Assembly: GCA_002482435.1 (NCBI GenBank)
Contig: DLFZ01000228.1
Location: 1-7,981 of the forward strand
Direction of reading: 5' to 3'
Length of the DNA: 7,981 bases
Source: Christensenella sp. UBA7707
GTDB lineage: Bacteria; Bacillota; Clostridia; Christensenellales; CAG-138
Under the pieces are notes generated by a model, which worked only from the letters and a program-made list of their open reading frames with translations, was not told the DNA's origin and searched no databases. Positions 1 to 6,764 of the stretch are shown piece after piece; within the stretch, counting starts at the first letter, position 1; each line of letters starts with the position of its first letter. The translations under genes were made by a program, and so were the position numbers.

Positions 1-23
1 TCTAACTTTTTGGGGTCACTTCA
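1..23. mobile_element. Terminal inverted repeat of an IS3-family (IS150-type) insertion sequence, partial
   Basis: Read on the minus strand, the first 23 bases begin TGAAGTGACCCC and continue AAAAAGTTAGA. This TGA-x-x-TGACCCC-A-run-GTTAGA form is what I recall for the outer ends of IS150-subgroup IS3 elements, with TG at the tip. The tip is at position 23, so the element body would extend leftward out of the window. No transposase and no second end are visible here. The call rests on recognising the end sequence only, and the 3-4 bp target duplication cannot be checked. Confidence 0.55.
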
Positions 24-59
24 CTGAGAAGGACGGGGCTTGTTATAAGAAACCCTCAC

Positions 60-87
60 GGAATGAAAGCCGTAAGGGCTTTACGGC
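60..87 (-). terminator. Hairpin terminator of the holin-like gene, containing its stop codon
   Basis: On the minus strand GCCGTAA and TTACGGC form a perfect 7-bp stem (plus positions 81-87 and 69-75) around the 5-base loop AGCCC. TTTCATT follows. The TAA in the first arm (81-83) is the stop codon of the upstream gene, so coding sequence and terminator overlap. The T stretch is short and interrupted, so termination may be moderate. Confidence 0.6.
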
Positions 88-467
88 GCTTTAATCTTGG
101 CAATCCACGCCTCGCCTGCGCCGGTGATAAGCGCATTGATATCGACAGAAGCGGACTTTAAAAACTGAATCGTTGGAAGGCTTAGCTTCTCCATTGTTTT
201 ATCCAGCAATGCCTTTCCAAGAACAGCAATTTGCTCATCCGACAGTTTGCCGCCGCCATTTGCCTTAAGCTTGTCAACAATGGTCTGCTGCAATTCGCCC
301 ACGGTCGTTTGCGCAGCAAGGATTACCTGGTCGGTAGCTGCTGCGACTCCTGCGAGTTGCTTGTTCTTGGCGATTTGTGCAGTCAGCCAAGTACCCAATA
401 CCCCTATAAGCGTAATCAGCAGGGTTGCTACGACCTGCAGAACGGTTTCCATAATAGCCTGTTCCAT
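81..467 (-). CDS. Phage holin, LLH family-like small membrane protein
   Basis: The protein has 128 residues. An N-terminal hydrophobic segment at about 8-31 (TVLQVVATLLITLIGVLGTWL) is followed by an Ala/Gln/Lys-rich helical region with coiled-coil character and the motif VDKLKANGGGKLSDEQ at about 63-78. It ends with a helix resembling the C-terminus of LL-H-type holins (EAWIAKIK). Layout and length fit the LLH holin family (Pfam Phage_holin_6_1), whose members are encoded beside endolysins in phages of Gram-positive hosts and permeabilise the membrane. The start is well set: AGGAGGT at 474-480 lies 7 bases upstream of ATG. No endolysin, tail or integrase gene is visible in the window, so it is either the edge of a prophage or an orphan remnant. 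It is transcribed divergently from the transporter operon. The family call is from memory of sequence pattern. A generic small helical membrane protein is the alternative. Confidence 0.65.
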   Translation of the reverse strand: MEQAIMETVLQVVATLLITLIGVLGTWLTAQIAKNKQLAGVAAATDQVILAAQTTVGELQQTIVDKLKANGGGKLSDEQIAVLGKALLDKTMEKLSLPTIQFLKSASVDINALITGAGEAWIAKIKAP

Positions 468-480
468 GCAATTACCTCCT

Positions 481-874
481 TTCTATTTGTGTACCTGTTG
501 CAGTATATGCGCTACGGGTTTCGATAGCACCTTGCTGCGAGGTGTTGCATTTTACACGATTCCTCCTTCACCGGGAGCGAGGATTGAAATGATAATAACG
601 TGCTTTTCCGCGTGAAAGCGGATGGTGCCCCTCTCTTGATGGGGTGTGGATTTCTTAGAATGAATCAGCGTAAAAGAAAAACAGAAAATATGCTTGCCGA
701 AACGAGCGGTTTTTGACGGCAAAAAGGCAGGAGAATTCTGGAAAATACAATCTCTGCTGCCGGCCAAGACGGGCTTAGAAAAGGACAAACGGTTAGAACC
801 CCACGCTTGGGTGAAAATGGAAAAATTGGCGTTATATATTTTCGCAAAAGTACAGAAAAAATATAGGGGACGGA
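481..874. other. Intergenic leader without a convincing gene; several short hairpins
   Basis: Nothing I recognise as a gene or named RNA family lies here. Visible structures are CACCT/AGGTG around TGCTGCG (at about 530-546), TCCGC/GCGGA around GTGAAA (at about 607-622), CCCC/GGGG around TCTCTTGAT (at about 629-645), and TTGCCG/CGGCAA around an inner AAAC/GTTT pairing (at about 693-721). None is followed by a T-run on the plus strand. Most of the stretch lies upstream of the best transporter promoter, so it would not be part of that mRNA unless a second promoter exists farther left. A TTG-initiated frame crosses its right half but has no ribosome binding site. Confidence 0.4.
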
Positions 875-905
875 TTGATAAAATCAAAATTGATGGTATT
901 ATAAT
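875..905 (+). promoter_or_regulatory. Promoter of the ABC transporter operon with overlapping dyads
   Basis: TTGATA (875-880) and TATTAT (897-902) are separated by 16 bases and look like SigA -35 and -10 boxes. An overlapping TATAAT at 900-905 is an alternative -10 box with 19-base spacing. Transcription would start near 910, leaving a leader of about 45 bases before the ATG at 957. Inside the promoter the unit TTGAT-AAA-ATCAA-AA-TTGAT (875-894) forms two overlapping inverted repeats, a plausible repressor or activator site. The promoter call is from consensus matching, and the operator is inferred. Confidence 0.65.
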
Positions 906-910
906 CCTAA

Positions 911-928
911 GGCACATCTGGCACATCA
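911..928. repeat. Tandem 9-bp repeat at the expected transcription start
   Basis: GGCACATCT is followed directly by GGCACATCA, giving two head-to-tail copies that differ only in the last base. The pair sits just downstream of the -10 box, where bound protein would block initiation or elongation. It could be an operator half-site pair or chance. Confidence 0.4.
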
Positions 929-956
929 GGTACAATATACAATGGGGAGGGAAAGT

Positions 957-2153
957 ATGAAAAAGGTCATCATCATGGTTCTTGCAATTGCAATGGTTTT
1001 CTCATTTGCAGCTTGCAAAGCAACCCAGAACACCGCTGAAGGCGATTACCACATCGGCATCGTGACCGGCTCCGTATCTCAGTCCGAGGATGACAGGCGT
1101 GGTGCCGAAGCATTCCAGGCGATGTACGGTGAAGACATGGTCAAGCTGGCCATCTATCCCGACAACTTTACCGAAGAGCTTGAAACCACCATTCAGACGA
1201 TCGTAAACCTTTCCGATGACCCCCAGATGAAGGCCATCATCGTGAACCAGGCTGTTCCCGGCACGACGGAAGCTTTCCGCACGATCAAGGAAAAACGCCC
1301 TGACATCCTTTGTATTGCGGGCGAAGCGCATGAAGACCTTCCCGAAATCAGCAGTGCGGCCGACCTCGTCTGCAACAACGATTTCGTTGCCCGCGGCTAT
1401 CTGATCATTCGTACGGCTCACGAACTGGGCTGCGACACCTTTGTTCACATCTCCTTCCCGAGGCACATGTCTTACGAGACGATGAGCCGCCGCGTTGCCA
1501 TTATGAAGGCAGCTTGCGAAGAGTTTGGGATGACGTTTGTCCTTGAGACCGCACCCGACCCGACCTCCGACGTTGGCGTTGCCGGTGCTCAGGCATACAT
1601 TCTTGAAAAGGTTCCCGAATGGGTTGAGAAGTACGGCCAGAACGCCGCTTACTTCTGCACGAACGATGCACACACCGAGCCGCTGCTCAAACAGCTCCTC
1701 GCGTACGGCGGTTACTTCATCGAAGCCGACCTTCCCTCCCCGCTCATGGGCTACCCCGGCGCGCTTGGTCTTGACCTGACCGCCGAAGCGGGCGACTTTG
1801 AAAAGATCCTTGCGAAGGTTGAAGCTGCCGTTGTTGAAAAGGGTGGCGCAGGCAGGTTCGGCACATGGGCATACTCCTACGGCTACACCGTATCCGCAGG
1901 CCTTGCACAGCACGCCATGAACGTAATCAACGGCGAGAGCGAGCTTGCCGATATGGACGATATCGCAAAAGCCTACCAGGTATTCTCCCCCAAGGCTGAG
2001 TGGAACGGATCCAGCTACACCAATGCTGAAACCGGCGTGAAGTCCGAAAACACCTTCCTTGTCTATCAGGATACCTACATCATGGGCAACCCCGGCCACT
2101 ACATGGGTACCCCGCAGGTCGAAGTTCCCGAGAAGTACTTTACAATCAAATAA
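957..2153 (+). CDS. DUF3798-family substrate-binding lipoprotein of an ABC importer
   Basis: This is a predicted extracytoplasmic, membrane-anchored ligand-binding protein that delivers an unidentified solute to the permeases encoded downstream. I chose the ATG at 957 (398 residues) over the ATG at 942, because GGGGAGGG at 944-951 then lies 5 bases upstream and the protein starts with a classic signal peptide: MKK, hydrophobic core 4-19, lipobox FAAC with Cys20 as the lipidated residue. The mature part opens with YHIGIVTGSVSQSEDDRRGA, the typical first beta-strand of a periplasmic-binding-protein fold. It also carries the runs FPRHMSYETMSRR and CTNDAHTEPLL, and I recognise the family as DUF3798. 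Codon use is more C-ending and uniform than in the ATPase gene, which fits high expression. It is first in the operon, with a hairpin directly after it. The family's ligand is not known to me. Its relationship to BMP/PnrA nucleoside-binding proteins is inferred from the partner genes. Confidence 0.85.
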   Translation: MKKVIIMVLAIAMVFSFAACKATQNTAEGDYHIGIVTGSVSQSEDDRRGAEAFQAMYGEDMVKLAIYPDNFTEELETTIQTIVNLSDDPQMKAIIVNQAVPGTTEAFRTIKEKRPDILCIAGEAHEDLPEISSAADLVCNNDFVARGYLIIRTAHELGCDTFVHISFPRHMSYETMSRRVAIMKAACEEFGMTFVLETAPDPTSDVGVAGAQAYILEKVPEWVEKYGQNAAYFCTNDAHTEPLLKQLLAYGGYFIEADLPSPLMGYPGALGLDLTAEAGDFEKILAKVEAAVVEKGGAGRFGTWAYSYGYTVSAGLAQHAMNVINGESELADMDDIAKAYQVFSPKAEWNGSSYTNAETGVKSENTFLVYQDTYIMGNPGHYMGTPQVEVPEKYFTIK

Positions 2154-2183
2154 TTCTTGTAGAAACGGTTCCTTGCAAAATCA

Positions 2184-2218
2184 GGGGGAGGTCTCAATCC
2201 TCCCCCCGTTGTTTATAT
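2184..2218 (+). terminator. Intra-operon hairpin (attenuating terminator or mRNA stabiliser)
   Basis: GGGGGAGG (2184-2191) pairs perfectly with CCTCCCCC (2199-2206) around the 7-base loop TCTCAAT, and GTTGTTTATATT follows. It lies between the binding-protein stop codon and the ATPase start. Placed there it would either terminate part of the transcripts or protect the upstream mRNA from 3'-exonucleases, giving more binding protein than transporter core. The T stretch is interrupted, so partial read-through is expected. Confidence 0.7.
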
Positions 2219-2230
2219 TGGGGTGCTGCT

Positions 2231-3820
2231 ATGGTAAAGAACAATTCTCCCTTGTTGGAGATGCGAAATATTAAAAAGGACTTCCAAGGAAACCAGGTTT
2301 TAACCGATATCAACCTTACGCTCAAAGAAGGCGAGGTACTCGGTCTTGTCGGCGAAAACGGAGCCGGCAAAAGCACCTTGATGAAGATCCTTTTCGGAAT
2401 GGATGTTATTAAGGAAACCGGCGGGTATGAAGGTGAAATTCTCGTAAACGGCGTAAAGGCTGAGTTCGCCACACCGTTTGACGCGCTTGCGGCAGGCATC
2501 GGTATGGTGCACCAAGAGTTTTCCTTGATCCCCGGGTTTACCACCACGGAAAACATTTTGCTTAACCGCGAGCCGAAAAAGAGAAATGTGATTTCGGAAA
2601 TTTTTGGTGAGCGGCTCAATACCCTTGATTACAATGAAATGACCGGCCGTGCCGAACATGCCATTGAAAAAATGGGCGTCAAGATCGATGCGAATATGGT
2701 CATCAGCGATATGCCGGTAGGGCACAAGCAATTTACGGAAATCGCACGAGAACTCAGCAAAGAGCAGCTCAAGATTCTCATTCTTGACGAGCCGACTGCC
2801 GTATTGACGGAAAAGGAAGCGGAAGCGCTCATCAGTTCCATACGGGGGATGGCATCCAGGGGCATTGCCGTTATTTTTATCACGCACAGGCTGCATGAAA
2901 TTCTGACCGTGTGCGACAAGGTTGTGGTTATGCGCGACGGTTATGTGGTGAAAGACGTTCCCGCAAAACAAACCAACGTCGCCGAAATCACAAAATGGAT
3001 GGTCGGCAGAAGCGTAAACAGCTCCGCCGCAAAAGATAGTACCGCTGACGAGAATGCCAAGGTCATCATGTCCATCCGCAAGCTGTGGGTGGATATGCCC
3101 GGTGAAACGGTACGCAACGTAAGCATTGATGTGAGAGAGGGGGAAATCCTCGGCATCGGCGGGCTTGCGGGGCAAGGTAAACTCGGTATTCCAAACGGCA
3201 TCATGGGGCTATATGAGGCGGGCGGCACGGTGGAGCTTGAAGGAAAAGAGATCGCGCTCAACAACCCCAGAAAGTGCCTGGATGCTTCCATCGCGTTTGT
3301 TTCGGAAGACAGAAGAGGCGTTGGCTTGTTGCTTGATGAAACGCTGGAATGGAACATCGCTTTCCCCGCCATGCAGATACAGAACAAATTCCTCAAAAAC
3401 TTACTGGGCGGGCTTATTAAGTGGAGGGATGAAAAAGCCATTCACAAAGTGACGCAGAAATACATCGACGAGCTTGCGATTAAGTGCACCAGCTCCAAGC
3501 AGCAGGCAAAAGAGCTTTCGGGCGGCAATCAGCAGAAGATATGCCTTGCAAAGGCATTTGCATTGGAACCCAAGTTCCTTTTCGTATCTGAGCCCACGAG
3601 GGGCATCGACGTTGGCGCAAAATCCCTGGTGCTAAATGCGCTGAAAAAGCTGAACAAAGAAAAAGGGGTCACGATCGTGATGGTTTCCTCCGAGCTTGAG
3701 GAGCTTAGGCAAACCTGCGACAGAATCGCTATCGTCTCCGGCGGCAAAATCGCCGGCATCCTGCCGGCAACCGATTCATCGGAAGACTTCGGTCTGCTGA
3801 TGGTGAGTCAGGTCAAGTAA
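2231..3820 (+). CDS. ABC importer ATPase with two nucleotide-binding domains (CUT2/nucleoside type)
   Basis: This cytoplasmic ATPase should power the importer whose membrane parts follow. The 529-residue length and tandem domains match MglA/RbsA and nucleoside-importer ATPases. Domain 1 has Walker A GENGAGKST (41-49), Q-loop Q95, Walker B ILILDEPT (182-189) and H-loop H219. Its signature is degenerate (PVGHKQ, 162-167, in place of LSGGQ). Domain 2 starts near 278. Its Walker A counterpart GLAGQGKLGI lacks the Lys-Ser/Thr pair, but it keeps a canonical signature LSGGNQQK (429-436) followed by FVSEPTRGID (451-460), where Ser453 replaces the usual Walker B aspartate. So one composite site (Walker A of domain 1 with LSGGN of domain 2) appears competent and the other non-catalytic, a known asymmetry in this class. 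GGGGTG ends 5 bases before the ATG. The next gene starts 10 bases after the stop. Confidence 0.93.
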   Translation: MVKNNSPLLEMRNIKKDFQGNQVLTDINLTLKEGEVLGLVGENGAGKSTLMKILFGMDVIKETGGYEGEILVNGVKAEFATPFDALAAGIGMVHQEFSLIPGFTTTENILLNREPKKRNVISEIFGERLNTLDYNEMTGRAEHAIEKMGVKIDANMVISDMPVGHKQFTEIARELSKEQLKILILDEPTAVLTEKEAEALISSIRGMASRGIAVIFITHRLHEILTVCDKVVVMRDGYVVKDVPAKQTNVAEITKWMVGRSVNSSAAKDSTADENAKVIMSIRKLWVDMPGETVRNVSIDVREGEILGIGGLAGQGKLGIPNGIMGLYEAGGTVELEGKEIALNNPRKCLDASIAFVSEDRRGVGLLLDETLEWNIAFPAMQIQNKFLKNLLGGLIKWRDEKAIHKVTQKYIDELAIKCTSSKQQAKELSGGNQQKICLAKAFALEPKFLFVSEPTRGIDVGAKSLVLNALKKLNKEKGVTIVMVSSELEELRQTCDRIAIVSGGKIAGILPATDSSEDFGLLMVSQVK

Positions 3821-3830
3821 GGGGGACAGC

Positions 3831-4910
3831 ATGAGCAAAACAGGAAACGAAGTATTAGAACTGAAGAACAAGAGCAAAATCAGCGAACTTCTTGACAGAT
3901 TCGGTTTGCCAAGGCTGATCATCGCCGGGTTTCTTTTGCTGCTTTTCGTTGCGGCACCGTTTGTCGGGGCGGATTTTACAATGCAGCTCACCAATACCAT
4001 CAACCGCTTCAGCTGGAACGCGATTCTCGTATTGGCCATGGTCCCCATGATCCATTCCGGGTGCGGGCTGAACTTCGGCCTGCCGCTGGGCATCGTATCG
4101 GGGCTTCTCGGCGCGACGCTTTCCATTGAGCTTGGCTTCACGGGCGTTATGAGCTTTGTGATGGCAGCCGTCATTTCAACGCCTTTCGCGCTGATCTTCG
4201 GCTCGGGTTACGGATGGCTTTTGAACAAAATCAAGGGCGGCGAAATGATGATCGCCACCTACGTCGGGTTTTCTTCCGTATCTTTGATGTGCATAATGTG
4301 GCTTTTGCTGCCGTATCGCGCTCCCACCATGGTTTGGGGGCTTGCAGGCAAGGGGCTTCGCACCACGATCTCGCTCGAAGGCTTTTACGATAAGGTTCTG
4401 GCCAACTTCCTGCAGATCAACATCGGAAAGCTGTCCATCCCCACGGGCGCGCTCTTGCTGTTTGCCCTGCTGGCGTTTTTGATGTGGGCGTTTTTGCACA
4501 CCAAAACCGGCACCGCCATGACGGCAGTCGGCTCCAACCCGACATTCGCCAAAGCAGCAGGCATCAAAATCGACAAGGTGAGAACGCTTTCGGTTGTAAT
4601 GTCCACATGGCTTGCGGCAATCGGCATTTTGGTGTATGAGCAGGGCTTCGGTTTCATTCAGCTGTATACGGCACCATTCTTTATGGCGCTTCCCGCAGTA
4701 TCGGCGATCCTCATCGGCGGCGCTTCGGTGAACAAGGCATCCATCCCTAATGTGATCATCGGAACATTCCTGTTCCAGGGCATCGTAACAATGACCCCTA
4801 CGGTCATGAATTCCGCGATCCATATGGACATGAGCGAGGTCATCAGGCAGATTGTATCCAACGGTATGATCCTCTACGCTCTGACCAGAAAGACGGTGAG
4901 GTCAAGATGA
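3831..4910 (+). CDS. ABC importer permease, BPD_transp_2 family, first subunit
   Basis: This integral membrane protein forms half of the translocation channel. It has 359 residues. After a charged cytoplasmic N-terminus of about 25 residues I see roughly nine hydrophobic segments, at about 26-45, 58-78, 84-100, 103-125, 138-160, 200-222, 250-272, 278-298 and 305-328. Family markers are GLNFGL (79-84), the cytoplasmic coupling-loop motif AVGSN...AKAAGI starting at residue 232, and IGGASVNKAS near the last segments, matching positions used by RbsC/MglC and BMP-type permeases. AGGGGG lies 5 bases before the ATG, so the start is clear. Its last four bases (ATGA, 4907-4910) are shared with the next gene, which suggests translational coupling. 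Two non-identical permeases in a row are more typical of nucleoside importers than of the homodimeric sugar CUT2 systems. Confidence 0.9.
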   Translation: MSKTGNEVLELKNKSKISELLDRFGLPRLIIAGFLLLLFVAAPFVGADFTMQLTNTINRFSWNAILVLAMVPMIHSGCGLNFGLPLGIVSGLLGATLSIELGFTGVMSFVMAAVISTPFALIFGSGYGWLLNKIKGGEMMIATYVGFSSVSLMCIMWLLLPYRAPTMVWGLAGKGLRTTISLEGFYDKVLANFLQINIGKLSIPTGALLLFALLAFLMWAFLHTKTGTAMTAVGSNPTFAKAAGIKIDKVRTLSVVMSTWLAAIGILVYEQGFGFIQLYTAPFFMALPAVSAILIGGASVNKASIPNVIIGTFLFQGIVTMTPTVMNSAIHMDMSEVIRQIVSNGMILYALTRKTVRSR

Positions 4911-6040
4911 TGAACAAGAACGAACAAAAAATCAGCATCGGCAAAAAGATCGGTGGCTTTATCCGCAGCAACCCCGTGCCGATGATGTTTGTGCTGATCT
5001 GTGCCGTTTGCATCCCGATCTCCGGGTTTTCGGCCGGCTATCTGCTGAATGAGATCATCACCAGAATGGGAAGAAACATCTTCCTGATCCTCAGCCTTCT
5101 CATCCCGATTATGGCGGGCATGGGGCTCAACTTCGGCATGACGCTCGGCGCAATGGCTGGCGAAATCGGGCTTATCTTGGTTGCCGACTGGCAGATTTGG
5201 GGCATCCCGGGCATAATCCTTGCCATGATCATTTCAATCCCGCTCTCCATCGGTTTGGGCATCCTTTGCGGAAACCTTCTCAACCGCGCAAAGGGCAGGG
5301 AAATGGTTACAAGCTTAATCATCAGCTACTTCATGAACGGCCTGTACCAGCTGGTCGTGCTTTATATGATGGGTTCGATTATCCCCATCAAGCACTACTC
5401 CATTATGCTGCCCCGCGGCTACGGCATTCGAAACACCGTAAGCCTTTTGAACATGCGGCAAAGCCTCGATAACCTGCTCGCGATCAACATCGGCAATGTG
5501 AAAATCCCGGTGCTGACCTTCCTCATCATCGCTGCGCTGTGCTTTTTCATCATTTGGTTCAGAAAAACAAAGCTTGGCCAGGATATGAGGGCGGTCGGCC
5601 AGGATATGGACGTTGCACGCGACGCAGGCATCAATGTGGACAAAACGAGAATCATCTCCATCGTCATGTCCACGGTATTTGCCGGTTTTGGCATGATCAT
5701 TTACCTGCAGAACATCGGCAACATGCCCACCTACAGCGCCCACTCGCAAATCGGCATGTTCTGCATAGCGGCGCTTTTGATCGGCGGTGCGTCGGTTGAC
5801 AAGGCGTCCATCGGCAATGTGTTCTTAGGCGTAATCCTGTTCCATTTGATGTTCATCGTGGCGCCAAAAACAGGTGCTGTGATCACGGGGGATTCCATGA
5901 TCGGCGAATACTTCCGTGTGTTCGTTTCCTACGGCGTTATTACGGTCGCACTCATCATGTATGAAACGAAAAAGCGCAAGGCCAAGGCAAAGGCGGGACG
6001 GCAGCTTGAACTGGCGCAGACGGGGGAGGATAAACAATGA
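4907..6040 (+). CDS. ABC importer permease, BPD_transp_2 family, second subunit
   Basis: This is the second channel half, 377 residues, clearly paralogous to the permease just upstream. It has GLNFGM at 73-78 (against GLNFGL), AVGQDMDVARDAGI from residue 229 in the coupling loop, STVFAGFGMIIYLQNIG in the following helix, and IGGASVDKASIGN near the end. About eight to ten hydrophobic segments are visible after a short cytoplasmic N-terminus. The C-terminus is a Lys/Arg-rich cytoplasmic tail (KKRKAKAKAGR) absent from the first permease. Translation begins inside the upstream stop (ATGATGA), so either of two adjacent ATG codons (4907 or 4910) may be used, with GGTGAGG just upstream. The gene ends in another ATGA overlap with the next one. 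The two permeases probably form a heterodimer on the double-domain ATPase. Confidence 0.9.
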   Translation: MMNKNEQKISIGKKIGGFIRSNPVPMMFVLICAVCIPISGFSAGYLLNEIITRMGRNIFLILSLLIPIMAGMGLNFGMTLGAMAGEIGLILVADWQIWGIPGIILAMIISIPLSIGLGILCGNLLNRAKGREMVTSLIISYFMNGLYQLVVLYMMGSIIPIKHYSIMLPRGYGIRNTVSLLNMRQSLDNLLAINIGNVKIPVLTFLIIAALCFFIIWFRKTKLGQDMRAVGQDMDVARDAGINVDKTRIISIVMSTVFAGFGMIIYLQNIGNMPTYSAHSQIGMFCIAALLIGGASVDKASIGNVFLGVILFHLMFIVAPKTGAVITGDSMIGEYFRVFVSYGVITVALIMYETKKRKAKAKAGRQLELAQTGEDKQ

Positions 6041-6510
6041 ACGCAAAACGCAAATTCCTGTTTCGGGCAGGCGCGATCGTGATTCTTCTCCTCATTGCAG
6101 GAGCCATGTTCATTGTTGGCAGAGGGCACACCGTATTCTTTGACAACAAGGCCATCGAATACAATGGGCAGACCTATGCCGCTCCCTATAAGGTCGTGGT
6201 AATCGTAGACGGTGAACAGGCGGCGAAGCTTTACGACAAAGAGCGAGGCAAGGCGATCTGCATCGGGCAAAAATTCACCATGTCTCTTGAGGTTACCGAG
6301 GTCAAAGGCGGCAATGAGGAAACCTCTACCATAACGCTTGATCTGCCGTACAACATGGATGGCATCATCATCAACATGCCTGCGCTGCTGGCGGGGCTTC
6401 CCGAAGAGGCGTATCTCTCCGAGTTCATATCTGCGCCCGACGAAACGGAAGAGGAAGAGGTTGTCCCGGATGACCTCACTCTGCCCGAAGATATAACGAA
6501 CCCCGGATAA
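6037..6510 (+). CDS. Small single-pass membrane protein of the transporter operon (probably DUF6672)
   Basis: A 157-residue protein of unknown function. A short positive N-terminus (MNAKRK) precedes one transmembrane helix at about 8-28, then IVGRGHTVFFDNK and a predicted extracytoplasmic beta-rich domain (YAAPYKVVVIVDGEQ, TITLDLPYNMDGIIINMP). It ends with a strongly acidic, proline-containing tail (DETEEEEVVPDDLTLPED). The topology suggests a membrane-anchored outside domain. I associate this layout with DUF6672 proteins found beside DUF3798 transporters, from memory. The start is supported by GGGGGAGG 8 bases upstream and by the ATGA overlap with the second permease, which marks it as a real operon member. 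A role as accessory subunit, assembly factor or docking partner for the binding protein is inference only. Confidence 0.75.
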   Translation: MNAKRKFLFRAGAIVILLLIAGAMFIVGRGHTVFFDNKAIEYNGQTYAAPYKVVVIVDGEQAAKLYDKERGKAICIGQKFTMSLEVTEVKGGNEETSTITLDLPYNMDGIIINMPALLAGLPEEAYLSEFISAPDETEEEEVVPDDLTLPEDITNPG

Positions 6511-6569
6511 AGCCGGAAACGGCGCACAAAAAGATATGCCCGCGTGAAGCGGTAAGAAACAAAAGATAT

Positions 6570-6625
6570 GCCTGCAGCAGATTGGGCCGTTTTTTCGGAC
6601 AGCCGACTGTTGCAGGCGTTTTATT
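6570..6625 (+). terminator. Rho-independent terminator of the transporter operon
   Basis: GCCTGCAGCAG (6570-6580) pairs with CTGTTGCAGGC (6607-6617) over 11 positions with one G-U wobble. The long loop contains its own small CCG/CGG hairpin closed by a T6 loop. GTTTTATT follows the stem. It lies 60 bases after the last operon stop codon. Confidence 0.75.
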
Positions 6626-6720
6626 CAGCAGTGAAGGAGGTTGCTGCGGAGCTTTCCGAAATGGGCAGTGTTCTTCAACAAAATGCAATACATCGGACGA
6701 AAAAAGAACAAGGATCGCAC

Positions 6721-6755
6721 CGAACTCAACAAGGGCCTGCCTTTCAAGCAGGCCC
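6721..6755 (-). terminator. Terminator of the cysteine/arginine-rich protein gene
   Basis: On the minus strand GGGCCTGC and GCAGGCCC form a perfect 8-bp stem (plus 6748-6755 and 6733-6740) with a 7-base loop, followed by TTGTTGAGTT. It starts 9 bases after the TAA of the upstream minus-strand gene. On the plus strand the hairpin is followed by ATATACTT, a poorer terminator, so the orientation supports a gene on the minus strand. Confidence 0.65.
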
Positions 6756-6764
6756 ATATACTTG

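Noticed and set aside
560..870. Possible metabolite riboswitch before the transporter
   Set aside because: No hallmark core of any riboswitch class I know is recognisable, and most of the stretch lies upstream of the best promoter.
552..935. Minus-strand 127-residue frame in the leader
   Set aside because: Product composition is not protein-like in a recognisable way, there is no ribosome binding site, and it is antisense to the promoter and dyads.
694..960. Plus-strand 88-residue frame in the leader, TTG start
   Set aside because: No ribosome binding site. It runs straight through the promoter and the ribosome binding site of the next gene, and its product is not recognisable.
1002..2099. 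Long minus-strand open frame of 365 residues opposite the binding-protein gene
   Set aside because: It is the antisense shadow of a strongly codon-biased gene. The plus-strand product has a lipobox, a ribosome binding site and family motifs, and the shadow has none.
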